Origin: Trifolium pratense
Lineage: Eukaryota > Streptophyta > Magnoliopsida > Fabales > Fabaceae
Length of the DNA stretch: 64,000 bases
Direction: 5' to 3'
Assembly (NCBI RefSeq): GCF_020283565.1
Contig: NC_060060.1
Coordinates: 59,753,257 to 59,817,256 of the forward strand
Numbering within the stretch: the first letter of the stretch is position 1; each line of letters begins with the position of its first letter. The position numbers and the translations under genes were made by a program. Below the pieces are notes generated by a model. The model ran no database searches, was not told the origin of the DNA, and saw only the letters and a list, made by a program, of their open reading frames with translations. Positions 24,718-35,646 of this stretch are shown here, one piece after another.

Positions 24718-24722
24718 ATCCA

Positions 24723-26680
24723 CTATCATTGAAATATGTTTTTTGAATTAATTTTGAGTTTTTCTCCTTGTCAAGATAATCAATCTTCCCTTTGTTCCTT
24801 TAAGTAAATACTAATCTTACATGATGTTTTATGGTTTTTATGCAAATAGACTTTTATGGTTTATGGGTTCAAGAATTTTATCTTCATTGTAACCTACATT
24901 ATTCCATTTAGTGAGGTCTTTATTTAAAAATAAATTTAGCCATAAGTTTATTTATTTATGAAAAATGCTACTAACATGTTAAGGGCACATATTGCTTAAA
25001 ACTTGTACATTCAACCTTAAAATACATTGCTCCATTTAATGAAATGAAATGTTATTTGAGTATATATCATTTTTTATGGGCTCGTATATGTTAGTATGAC
25101 ATTCTGACCCTTTTTATTTTTATTTTACCATTTATCACAGATCTAACCTACTCTTAAACCATTTTATTCAACCAACACCTTAGAAAATATGTAGCCAACT
25201 CAAATGGTCGAAATAGAGGGTTTGTGCTGTTACATATATAGAAATTGAATAGAAATAAAAATACAATATTCCTAATAAGTTTATGTCATTTGTGCACATT
25301 TAATTTAACGATCACAGATTGGGTTGAATATGCTATGAATTGTAGTTTTTTCTGTGTGCTCCTTAATTTTTAATGTTATTCATGAACTTTTTTTAATTAT
25401 ATTTATCATTTTTTTAAGGATGATTATATTTATCATCTATTTCAAATTTTTAATTACAATCATCGCAATTTTACAGACATATTGGGGTTTAATTGAAAAC
25501 GTATGGTGGACCTAATGTAAAATATATATACACACACATTTTTACTTTTTTTATAGCATTTAGATTTTACCTTTCTTATTTGGTCAAAAATCATCTAAAA
25601 AAAGATCTATATAGAAACATGCATTGAATTGGGATTTTGCCTCCCTTTGTTTACCAGAAGAAAAAAGGGAAAAAAAAATATATACATTGAATTTGCACCA
25701 AAATAAAAGAAAAAAGGAAAAAGAAACATACACTGAATCCAGTCAAAATAAAAAAGGAAACAAACATATATTGAATAAACATTATTATTTTTAGAAACTT
25801 TTGAGAAAATATTTCTTTAATATTATAATTTACTTTGGTGACATTGAATTTGGTGTTATATACATAGAGTGATGATATTTGTCTTATAAAAAAAACTGAT
25901 GCTATTTGAATATAAAATTTGATATTCTACTATTATAAAAAAAAATTAAAAAAAAAAAAACAGAAGAAGAAGACGTTCTACTATGATATGAGTGATATAT
26001 GAGAAACGCAAACTATTTAAGTTTGGCAGGATATACGTACAAACTCAAATAAAATTAAAAGATAAATAAAATAGTTATAATGTCAATTGATGTGACTAAA
26101 TTATTTATAATTTACTTTTTAGTTATTTATGTGTGTGCCTATACATAAATGATTTGGTGTTGTGCCCATAATAGAAATCCTCGTGATCTATGTACCAAAA
26201 AAAAAGAAAAACAAATCCTCGTAATCTATTAGTCGAGTTAATATGTACAATAAAATATTTACATTAGATCCACCGTATTATTTTAATTAAATCTAAATAT
26301 GTGTGGAAAATTACATTGATTGTGATAATATAATTAAGATATTAAACTTAAGTGGTTAATAAATTCGATTTCGAATGAGAACAATCTAAGTTGGATTTTG
26401 CATGAGAACAACCCGAATTCAATTCTTAGTGGAGATAATTATTGGTTGAACTTTAATTACATCATAGTCCTATAGTCTCATTTCCTTAAAAGCCATAATT
26501 TTTGTAACAAAAAAAAACTTTTAATCTTTTTTTTTTTTGAAGCAAAAAAAACTTTTAATCTTAATGAAACTCATATAATCCCTTAGCATATTCAACATTA
26601 AGATTAAACATAAAATATATATTGATTTATAGTGTCTTCATCTATCTTTCGATAATAAAGTTATGAATATTTAATCTCAG
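24723..26680. other. intergenic, AT-rich, no gene seen
   Basis: No coding sequence recognised. 26343-26470 shares AAGTGGTTAAT..GAGAACAA.CCGA.TTC.ATTC with the SINE-like repeat at 36207-36370 and is probably a decayed copy. Confidence 0.4.
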
Positions 26681-26682
26681 AG

Positions 26683-27097
26683 GCCGTTTGTTACAGATTA
26701 AAAAAATAGGGATTTTGATGTAAAATAATTTAGAGATTAGTTTTTAGAGATTTTTAGAAAAGTTGAATTTACTTTGTGTTTGTTTATTATAGTAAAAATC
26801 ATTTTTTTTAAATAAAATAATCTTTAGTTTGTTTGGATAGAACTTATAAAAGTGATTTTTTTTTTAATTATAAATAACTTTCTTCTTTTAACATTTTTTT
26901 TCTCTCTCCTCTAAAAAAAATCTATGATTTTATAAGCTACTTTTAGTAGCTTCTCATTTTTAGCTGTTTTCTGATTATTTTTAGTTTCTGATTATTTAAA
27001 AAATCCGTAACAAATAGATGAAAACAATTAAAAGTGATTATTTTTATAAAATAAGTGGGTTTTTTTTCTTTCTAAAATAAACTATAACAAACAGCCT
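26683..27097. mobile_element. fold-back MITE, GAGGCCGTTTGTTAC type
   Basis: Left GAGGCCGTTTGTTACAGATTA and right (complement of) AACTATAACAAACAGCCTC are inverted ends. The inside is AT-rich with repeated ATTTTTAGTTTCTGATTATTT words. Target duplication not clear. Confidence 0.65.
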
Positions 27098-27289
27098 CTC
27101 AATCATCATTCATAAGTTCTATATATTCTAGTTCCAAATCAAAAGTTATTAGAATAATTAAACGGTGAACAAACAATAAAAAACATTAAGCACAAAACAA
27201 ACTCACATGAATTCATTAAAAAACTAAAACCAAATCGTAATACAAAATTTTCATCCATACCAACTCATTACTGAATAGCATTGATGTTT

Positions 27290-27910
27290 TATGAGTATGT
27301 TTCCCTCTCTGTATCTTAAAGTTTCTTGGCTAGATACTACTATTGCAGATTCAGGGTCTTTGTTGAATGGTAGATGGTCTTGGTGCTTTTACTGGACTGC
27401 ACATGTTATGTAACTGAAACAATGGCTGCAAACCAGTTGTTGTTACTGCTATTTGATGTTGGTTCGATTGAGGACATACCCGATAGCATACAATGGATTT
27501 CAGATCGGATGGGTAATTTCTCTGTGTCCTCAACTTCAGTTTCTCCAAAACTGTGTTGTCTCAATGGCAATTGATGAGAATGAGGTGAATGCTTTGAACC
27601 ATTTATTGGGTGAATGATGTTCTTCCAAAGTGATCATTTTTTGGTGGAGGTTATTATTAGAGAGATTGGTGACTTGTATTGCTTTATGGAGGAAAGGTAT
27701 TATTGTTAATCAATGGGAACATTGTTGGGCGTTTTGTTTTAGAGAAGAAGAAAACATTTACCATTCATTCTTTAATTGTTCTTTCTCATCTCAAGCATGG
27801 AAGAAAATTTATAAGTGGCTGAATGTTGATACAATTGATTTTGAGGAAGTTTGGAGTCATTTTAATGGTTTTGGCGCTTTGGTGAAGTACAAGAAAAACA
27901 AAAAGTCGTC
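27290..27910 (+). pseudogene. LINE reverse-transcriptase zinc-binding region relic
   Basis: Two frames: 27440-27574 reads LLDVGSIEDIPDSIQWISDR, and 27630-27900 reads IIFWWRLLLERLVTCIALWR then CFREEENIYHSFFNCSFSSQ and AWKKIYKWLNVD. The second matches the zf-RVT domain that follows reverse transcriptase in plant LINEs (W-x-LL-x-RL-x-T, then C-x2-C..H..C). The break between frames and the missing RT domain make it a fragment. Confidence 0.65.
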
Positions 27911-28032
27911 ATCCCATTTCACTAGCTACCATTTAGAGTCTTTAGAATGATCAAATACCTAACATATCTTCCCCTTACTATGATTAAATTAAATTTGGTC
28001 ACCCAAAACTTAATTTCTAATTTTGCATCCAC

Positions 28033-29100
28033 GCGTGTAAAACTCTTGTCAGTGCAAATGGTACAGCCGACTAACAACAACAAATACGACCTAACAGCAC
28101 AATCATAATTCTTAACAGAACACTGCCTTATATAGTTATCAAATAGCCATTGTTGAGAAAAATATCCACCTCGCTGCTTTCTTGTCTCTCTGGCCGCATA
28201 CTGAACATTGACACCCAATAAATCAGCTGCAAGTGCCGCAGCTTCTTCCTCTGTGAACGATGACGGTATGTAAAATTCACCCCTAATCGGAATATGTAAC
28301 AAACACGCAACATCATCCAGTGTAATTGTCATTTCACTGAACAACATGTGAAATGACGATGTCTCTGGGTGCCAATTCTCAACAAATGCGGATATAAGAT
28401 TCGGATCGACCTTGTTCAAACTGGTCCGCTCAAGTAGACTCAACCCAGATGTAGTCATCCAACCTTCAACAATTGGTGGATGTTGATCAGGAACCAATTC
28501 GGCCAATTTGCCACCGAGAGATGCTATCTTTAATTCAATTCTTGGTCCATGACGTTCCTACATATATTGAAATGCATATAAGTTTTGTCCTTTCATCAAA
28601 ATATTTCTTTAATAAACATCCACCAAAATTAATAAAAACCATACATATTTACTACTTAAGTTTATCACAATTACAACTTAAGTTTATCAACCAAAATGCA
28701 ATAGCTATTTATAAAGAATATTAGGTTACGAGTGTTACCAAAACATTAGGTGAATTTTTTCATAATTTTTGACCTGAGATTCTTTCCCCAAACATTGATC
28801 AAAAGATACATCCTACTGTTATACATTTCATTGAACTATAACTAAAACTATAAATAAAAATTGATTACCTCGCCAAACCATACATGACGAGCAACATGCT
28901 CATGATACCGTGTCAGAAGACTAGTATCAATCGGTCCTCCAGGCCACACCACATGCTGCACCACAGGTTGCACCTCAGGCACAAACTCCTCCTTCTGCTG
29001 CTCCTCCGCCTGGCGCCGTAGAAACTCTTCATGTCCGATATCTTTGGAACGCCTAATTCTACCATCGCGTCCTCTGATACGCGCCACTGATAAAAAAAAA
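28033..29100 (-). pseudogene. plant mobile domain (PMD) gene fragment
   Basis: Two minus-strand exons join in phase: about 29095-28869 (ends ..RYHEHVARHVWFGE) and 28557-about 28033 (starts ERHGPRIELKIASLGGKLAE). The second holds the N-terminal half of the aminotransferase-like plant mobile domain: GLSLLERTSLNKVDPNLISA, FVENWHPETSSFHML, EMTITLDDVACLLHIPIRG. These sequences occur in transposon-encoded proteins and in genes mislabelled serine/threonine phosphatase 7 long form. The domain stops after LLLLVGCTICTDKS, where homology is lost next to the LINE relic, so it is truncated. Confidence 0.7.
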
Positions 29101-29147
29101 ACAACATTCATTAATAAAAAAATGCAAATACAATTTAAAAATACTTA

Positions 29148-29378
29148 CCGGAACACTTGGGTTTGAGTATTCCGGTATGCAAATATTAACAAACGCGAAA
29201 CAGTTGAGAAATAGAATACCGGAACACTTCTGTTTAAGTGTTCCGGTATGAAATTCATACCGGAACACTTCAAAAAAGAGTTCCGGTATCAATATTCATA
29301 CCGGAATACTTAAACGAAAGTGTTCCGGTATGAATATTCATACCGAAACACTTGAACGAAAGTGTTCCGGTTTGTTAT
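29148..29378. repeat. array of five related palindromes (ACCGGAACACTT/AAGTGTTCCGGT)
   Basis: Successive hairpins with the same arm: 29151-29178, 29216-29250, 29258-29291, 29297-29332 and 29338-29373. Each has an arm of about 10-14 bases around a 6-12-base loop, joined by GAAT/AATTCAT spacers. The array lies 40 bases upstream (on the minus strand) of the first exon of the PMD fragment. Confidence 0.85.
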
Positions 29379-29646
29379 CTCACTTACTCTCTCGATTTCC
29401 TCTTTCACAACACCAGAACACTTTTTTGAGAGGTGAGTAGAAAATGAATTTTTTTACGGTTTTACTTTATATACGAGGGCATTTTCGTCCATTCAAAAAT
29501 TTATGTTGGGGTAGATGGAAGATTGTTGGGATAGAAAAAAAAAATTTCTCCATCAATTTTTACTGTGTTAACATGTCAACTTATCTTTTCTCAAATTAAA
29601 TTACCATTCTTACATGAGATCGACGCATTCAAGACAACAATAATTA

Positions 29647-29903
29647 CTCCCTCCTCCCAATTTAATTGACACAGTTGACTGTTGTGTACTATTCACACAA
29701 GTTGCTTTGACCTTATTTTTCTACTAATAAGCGAAAATAAATATTAGCATATAAGATGTTGTTTGATTTGTCTCGATGAGTATTTTCAAAATATCAAATT
29801 TTTATAAATTTTACTATTATACAATTAAAAATATTAATCGTCAAAGTTATGTATCAGTATGCGTAAAATATTCAACTGTGTTAATCAAATTGGGACGAAG
29901 TAG
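29647..29903. mobile_element. Stowaway-like MITE (257 bp)
   Basis: Inverted ends CTCCCTCCTCCCAATTTAAT..GACACAGTTGA and the complement of TCAACTGTGTTAATCAAATTGGGACGAAGTAG, with TA on both sides (29645-29646 and 29904-29905). Confidence 0.85.
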
Positions 29904-30023
29904 TATCAAATTAAGATCGGACAGTTAAAATTTTAATTGCAAACTTTAAATTTAAACCGATCTCAAAGAGTGCATTCCTTTTTAAGGTTTGAGATAAGGC
30001 GAAGCAGAGTACAGTGGACAACC

Positions 30024-32315
30024 ATGGCTCTCCGCGTCAACTCGTTCACTCTCTCTTCCTCTTTACCTGTAATTTTCCTATCACTCTCTCTATCTCTTCC
30101 ACAAATGAATGCACCAAATTGCGATAAATCAAAATCATGTTTTTCCTTTCAAATATTTAATATTTTCTAGAAACTGTTATTACTTCAAATTCAAAGTAAG
30201 TTAAATAATTTTTCTGCAGAAAACAAAGTTAAGAGCTGGAAATTCATGGAGTCCGAACCTCAGTTTTAACTCGCAGGTAGAATAACAAACAATTTTGCAC
30301 CAAATAACAGTTTTAACTCGTTGGTAACATGTAACTGAACTTTTTCATGCATTTGTTTTGTAAGATGAAAATCCAAATGCGTAAGGAGGATGTTGGTGGA
30401 CGAAAAATCTGGAGGCGAAGGAAAATGGTATCTTTTGCATCCATTTTGTTTTTCTTTAAAATATTTGGCTTTTGGGTTTTTTCGATTTATGTTTGCCTAT
30501 TACCTGTTTGAATAAATGTACCATTTAATAATAAAATAAATGAGATCACCCCTTAAAAAAAATTGGGTCTTAAATCTTTGGATTATAGGGAAAGGTGCTC
30601 TGTTAATCTAGAGTTTGGTCGGAAGCTAAGTAAAGTTTAACCAATGATTGTTGTAGTCAGGTTGGAACTCGGGTACTCCCAGTCAAACCACTTGGTTAAT
30701 CACACTTTATTTCAATGAGACCGACGTGAATTTCATCTATTAATAAAGAATGTGATGAAAAGAGTGCTGTCAAACATTCTTTAAGTGCAAAGAAACTGCT
30801 ACTTAATTGTAACAGATTTGAAAATTTATCTAGCTTGAAGGATTAGGAGGGATTTCTGAGTAAGTGTGTTTGTCGTTCTCTTGGGCACTGAGCTCAATAG
30901 GAAGATGTTTTTCTTTTAGGTGCAGCTTAATGAATCACTAATGGTATTTACTCACGAAACGTTTTCCCGTGTTTGTTCATGTTCTGGATGGGAAAAGTTT
31001 TACGCGTTAGTTGAAGCCTTCTAAAATTGGAAAGTTAGGAGACCGGTTTATTGGATTGCAGGTTTTGGAAGTAGATTAGAATTGTGAAACAAAATTAGCA
31101 ATCTGGATTATAGCTTTGTCGTGTTCCAAGTTAATAATAGCGATAACATTTGTGATTTGATGCTGCAAGGGAACATAGGATGGTATGCTATAGATTTTTG
31201 TTGTTCCAAGTAAACATGCTACGACATTTGCGATGCATTGGTGCAAGGTACGTAGGATACATAAAACAAAAAGAACCAAGTACTGTTTCAAGTGTCTGGA
31301 TGTTATTTATGAAAAAGTAAGTATCACAATAGCCTATAGTCATTAAAGAAGAACACAGTAAGGGAAAGGTTAGAATATCAGGGAATGAGGAGAAGAGCCA
31401 AGAGAGGATATATCAAAGGATCACAATGCACACCAGTTTGTACTTTTCACATAATTTGTATTCACATTTGTACCCTGTCGTTTTCGCTAAATTTTCATCT
31501 ATTTGTTTTTGAATGATATCACCACCTTGCTTCATTCTCTTGCAGATTCTTTCCATGCATGTAAACTTTAGGCTATTGTATTTGCTGCTACTGAGGTGTC
31601 AGTTTCTATGAACATAATGATTTGAAAAAACGATAACTGCTTTCATGTGGTAAAGATAAACCAAATTAAATTAGATTCACGTCTTTGCTTCTTCCTATCA
31701 TGTTTGCACATTCCCAATATCTGGCATATGTCTCACTCAATAGCTACTCATTTTTCGCTGAATCTTGATGCACATGGTGAAAGTGTATGCAAATCAAGAT
31801 TCTGCAATGTTTTTCTTCATTTCTAATTGATTTGACTGAATGAGTGCATAATGGTTATGCTGGTGAACATGATTCATGCTATTGGTAGTTAGCACAGGTT
31901 TCACAAGTATCATGTGTGATGAACTTGAATGTTTAAGCAGAAATTCATTTTACTGCAGATAAAAAAGGACGTACTTCTACCATACAGAATGGAGCGCATT
32001 CCTTTTCTCGAGGAGCAGGTGAGGAAGATAAGGGATGAGGGAAAGCTCGCGCGATTGGACGTAAGTAGGATACTGTTATCAGAAGATAATAGGTATGATT
32101 TTGTGAATGAGGTAGCAGCTGAGGCCAATTCTTATGTTGAGAGCAACATCGATGAGTATGGAGGTGAGAAGAAAGCCATTTTTCATGTTTTGAGTAATCG
32201 AAAGAATGATGCTGGAATTTACCGTCCAGAGGCGTATGCCGAGCCTGATCCATTCAAACCTGGGCCTCATTATTTGAAGGAAAATGCTACCCAGTGCCCT
32301 CAGGGCTTTCTTTAA
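30024..32315 (+). CDS. PTAC7: plastid transcriptionally active chromosome protein 7
   Basis: Four exons, all phase 0: 30024-30068, 30220-30276, 30365-30427, 31959-32315. Total 522 nt, 173 aa (Arabidopsis pTAC7 about 160 aa). The N-terminus MALRVNSFTLSSSLP is Ser/Thr-rich, as in a chloroplast transit peptide. The middle has KIWRRRK, and the large last exon carries the conserved body: YRMERIPFLEEQVRKI, LLSEDNRYDFVNEVAAEA, EYGGEKKAIFHVLSNR, GPHYLKEN. In Arabidopsis pTAC7 is a nuclear-encoded component associated with the plastid-encoded RNA polymerase and is needed for chloroplast gene expression; it has no catalytic motif. The assignment rests on close match along the body. Start chosen as the first ATG (context ACCATGGCT), which gives the transit peptide in frame. 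Intron 3 is 1.5 kb. Confidence 0.92.
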
Positions 32316-32900
32316 GCGTCTTAAATAGTAAGTTTTTGTAAAATAATTATGGAAATGTGTTGCAGTCAACACATTGTTAAGCTGAGATATTACACTAGAG
32401 ATAAGAATTTGCTTATTTGCTTCACTTGGCACAATTGATGTCTTAAGGTCTGTCTAAAATCTAAATTAGCTGCTGTTGTTTGTATGCATGCAAATCAAAG
32501 TCATTAAAAGCACATGGAAATCTAATATCTTTTGTATTGGAGAAACTATTTAATTAGTATTCTCATTATATTTTACTATTTACTATTATGGAGTATAGAT
32601 CCACTTTTCCTCTAGACGCAGCAAATCAATTAACTTATGAACTTATCTATGCACTGAACTTAAGAACCTATGTCTTGAATTATTATCACTACTTTAGTTA
32701 ATTTGCGCCACCTAAATGGTTTTTTTTTATAGTTCAGTTTTGGGTCAAAAGTCAGCTAGCTAGTTGACTCCATTATCGGCCAAACTATATCTGATCCGAA
32801 TAACAACCATGCATTCCGTAGAAAAGCATATACAGTATTAGCAGTTTAACACACCTATTTAATTTAAATAATAATAACTTCATATTATTTCTTCGCAAGT
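32316..32900. other. 3' flank of PTAC7, no further gene
   Basis: Probably contains the 3' untranslated region. No coding sequence seen. Confidence 0.4.
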
Positions 32901-32907
32901 CATAACC

Positions 32908-33058
32908 GGATTTGATCCTCTCCAACTTTCTCTCAGGTTTTCTCTCATTTTTCTTAATCTAATGGTTGGTAATTTACAAAGAATAAAAAGGAGATAAAAT
33001 TAACCCTTGATTAAGAAAAAAGAGAGAAAATATGAGAGAACATTGGAGAAGATCCAAA
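32908..33058. mobile_element. fold-back MITE (~150 bp)
   Basis: GGATTTGATCCTCTCCAA..TTCTCTC..TTTTTCTTAATC on the left pairs with GATTAAGAAAAAAGAGAG..TTGGAGAAGATCCAAAT on the right. Confidence 0.75.
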
Positions 33059-33540
33059 TAACCTATTTTATTCCATTCAATTCATAGTTAAATTAAATTT
33101 CAGGCACAAGCTAAGCTAGACAAAAAAATTTACATTCCTGTTTTGCAACGGGAGTTTGTGGGTATTTTTTTTTTTTGTTGAACCAGTTTGTGGGGGAAAT
33201 GGATTTCGTGCACGCAGACCGTCTGATCTAGAAATTGATGGACAAAATAATTTGCAATTGATTTGATGATATGTAATTGGAACCGTCCGATCTCCAATCA
33301 ATGGTTAATATTAACTACGGTGGGAAACTGTGTGATTTTACAAATGCAGAGAATTCATATCCGTTTGTGTGTCTTATGGTACACAAAATAATCTAATATT
33401 ATTATTTCAAAAAAGATCATTAAAAAAATATACTCCAATTAGTTGAGATTCAAATTAGTCCTATATTTAAATTTGGCGACATTTATATAAATTTCATGTT
33501 TTCAACTAATTAAAGTATATAAAAAATTTCATGTTCATGC

Positions 33541-34055
33541 ACTTCAACGATGGCAGCAGCCCCGTGTCGATTGGTGGAAATGCAACGTTGACGCAAGCTT
33601 CTTCGACACATCTGGCCATACCGGCTGGAGTTAGTGCATCCGTGACTCTAATGGCAACTTTGTTGCAGCAGGCACAAACATCAACAAGTATCACCTCTCA
33701 ATATTAGAAGGTGAAGCCATGACAATTTTGGAAGTAATTCGCGAAGCTTCAACTAGAGGGTGGTCTAACATTATCTTTGAAAGTGATTCCAAAATTGTAG
33801 TGGATGCTATACAAGCTAGCCATAGAGGAGTATCAGAATTGAGTTCTATTATTTTGTCAATTAATTTATTGTTACAGTGTAATCCGAACTTTGAGATCAA
33901 GTTCATAAAGCGTCAAGCGAATATGGCGGCACATACCTTAGCTAGGGCGGCTTTTTCTTGGCCTTGTCGCACTTTCTTTGATTATGTCCCTCATTGTATT
34001 AAATATATTATTATTAATGAATTAAGTTGATTATGTTTGTTTCAAAAAAAAAAAG
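33541..34055 (+). pseudogene. LINE-type RNase H domain relic with A-rich tail
   Basis: Plus-strand frame VDWWKCNVDASFFDTSGHTGW, then an in-frame TAG (about 33632), then CIRDSNGNFVAAG, ILEGEAMTILEVIREAS, FESDSKIVVDAIQAS and FIKRQANMAAHTLARAA. These are the D, E, D and H-containing blocks of the RVT_3 RNase H family in order. It ends near 34027 and is followed by TTGTTTC and an A11 tract, like the 3' end of a LINE. One nonsense codon and no RT domain. Confidence 0.8.
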
Positions 34056-34264
34056 TATATAAAAAATTGTTCCACCCAGAGGGTTATAAACAAAAAAAAG
34101 TATATAAAAAATTCGAATCAAGTCATTAATGAACTTCACTAAAAGACAAATTATTCTGAAAAATCCGAATTTAATTCTTAAATGGAAAATTTTTTATAAC
34201 AAATTTTACTTACTCTTGTGGTCAGATTTTACCTTACCACCCATTCTCCTACGAATTAGAGAGT

Positions 34265-35100
34265 TACTTTCTCCGTTCTTTTTTTTAAGTGTTGTTTTAG
34301 ATCAATGTGCACTATTCACATAATCTACTTTGACGATAAATTTTTGTTAATATATAAAACAAAATGTTAGCAAATAAGATTACGTTCAATTTGTATCTAC
34401 GAATAATTTCAAAATATAAAATTTTCATAATTTTTTATAATAAATATTTAAAGATATCGATGATAAAAATTACGCATTGGTATGTGTGTAGTGCAGTGTA
34501 GGGATGACAATGAGTAGGGTATAGGTAGGGTACTATAGTACCCATCTCCATACCCGCAGTTTGAAAAAATACTCGTACCCATCCTCATATCCGCGTGGGC
34601 AACAACCTTTGTACCCGTGCCCATACCCTATGGGTACCTAAGTATACATACCCGTACCCGTTACCCGCAATTTTACTAAAAATAAATCGATCAATTATAA
34701 AATATCATATCGTTTTTAATATAAACAAAAAATTTACTAACCTTATGTTAAAGTTCATTTTTTTGTTGACATATTCACATTGTGTTTGTATTATGTTATA
34801 AATAAACATTTTTATTAAAAATGTGTATTAGTTTAATAGTGTTGTATTTTTTAAAATTGATATAAATATGTAATTATATAATAATATATATAAAATAAAT
34901 AAATATATATTATGCAGGTATGGGGCGGGATGTGTACTAAGGTACCCATACCCGTTCATTTTTGCGGGTAATTACCCATACCCATATCTGTACCCAAAAT
35001 GCAGGTTTTTACCCTATCCATTATGAGTATTTTTTTGCAGATGTCCACTGAATATGAGTCAAATTACGCAGTGATAAAAAACAACCCTTAAAAAGGAATA
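34265..35100. mobile_element. Stowaway-like MITE interrupted by a GGGTACCC-rich element
   Basis: The left half (CTTTCTCCGTTC...ATCAATGTGCACTATTCACA...ACGCATTGGTATGTG) resembles the left part of the element at 29647. The right end (AATTACGCAGTGATAAAAAA..CTTAAAAAGGAA, 35063-35098) is the expected other terminus. Between them, about 34502-35048, lies a different repeat starting GGGATGACAATGAGTAGGG and ending GCAGATGTCC, full of TACCC/GGGTA words. Confidence 0.6.
34502..35048. mobile_element. GGGATGACAATG / TACCCGTACCC repeat element
   Basis: Begins GGGATGACAATGAGTAGGGT, ends with the complement of GGACATCTGCAAAAA, and both flanks carry many TACCCATACCCG words in inverted arrangement with an AT-rich centre. 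Typical non-autonomous element; target duplication unclear. Confidence 0.6.
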
Positions 35101-35646
35101 ATGAGAGTAACACTTAACACAAAAAAAATCACTTATACATTTACAAGTTTAATCATTATATTTATCTATTTTAAAAACTGAATTGGATTGAAAGTGAGGC
35201 TTTGTCTAACATGAATGATGCACAAATTATCGATAACACTATAACGAATATGAATTTTACAAAATATATCGTTGGATTAAAAGTATATATCACATAAATT
35301 ATCCATGAAAATTAAAAATCATTTGATGTTAAAAATCATATGAAATAGTCTTCAATTTCTTTATATAATTTATAAAGTTTCAATTCAACTATGAATTTTG
35401 TAAAATTAATAGTGTTATTCATATTCAGCTATACTTAAGACTAAAATTTGAAGGTTTAATAAAAGTAGAAGAGAATCTGATCTAACCACCATATGATGAG
35501 AGAATCCAATCCGTTAAAATCAGTTAGAGGCTTGTATTAACTCATCACTTATCTAACTCTCTCTCTTTCTCAGCTTCTTCAGTATCTGAAGATTCTGAAC
35601 TGAGAGAAACTGAGAACCCTTCACCTTCATCTTCATCTTCAAGGTG
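35101..35646 (+). promoter_or_regulatory. promoter and 5' untranslated region of TAP38
   Basis: No gene. A pyrimidine-rich stretch CTCTCTCTCTTTCTC at about 35559-35574 and a CTTCATCTTCATCTTC run just before the ATG are typical of plant 5' leaders. The transcription start cannot be fixed. Confidence 0.4.

Noticed and set aside
29148..29378. CRISPR-like array
   Set aside because: The units are palindromes with varying loops and short spacers in a plant genome, not direct repeats with unique spacers, and no cas genes are present.
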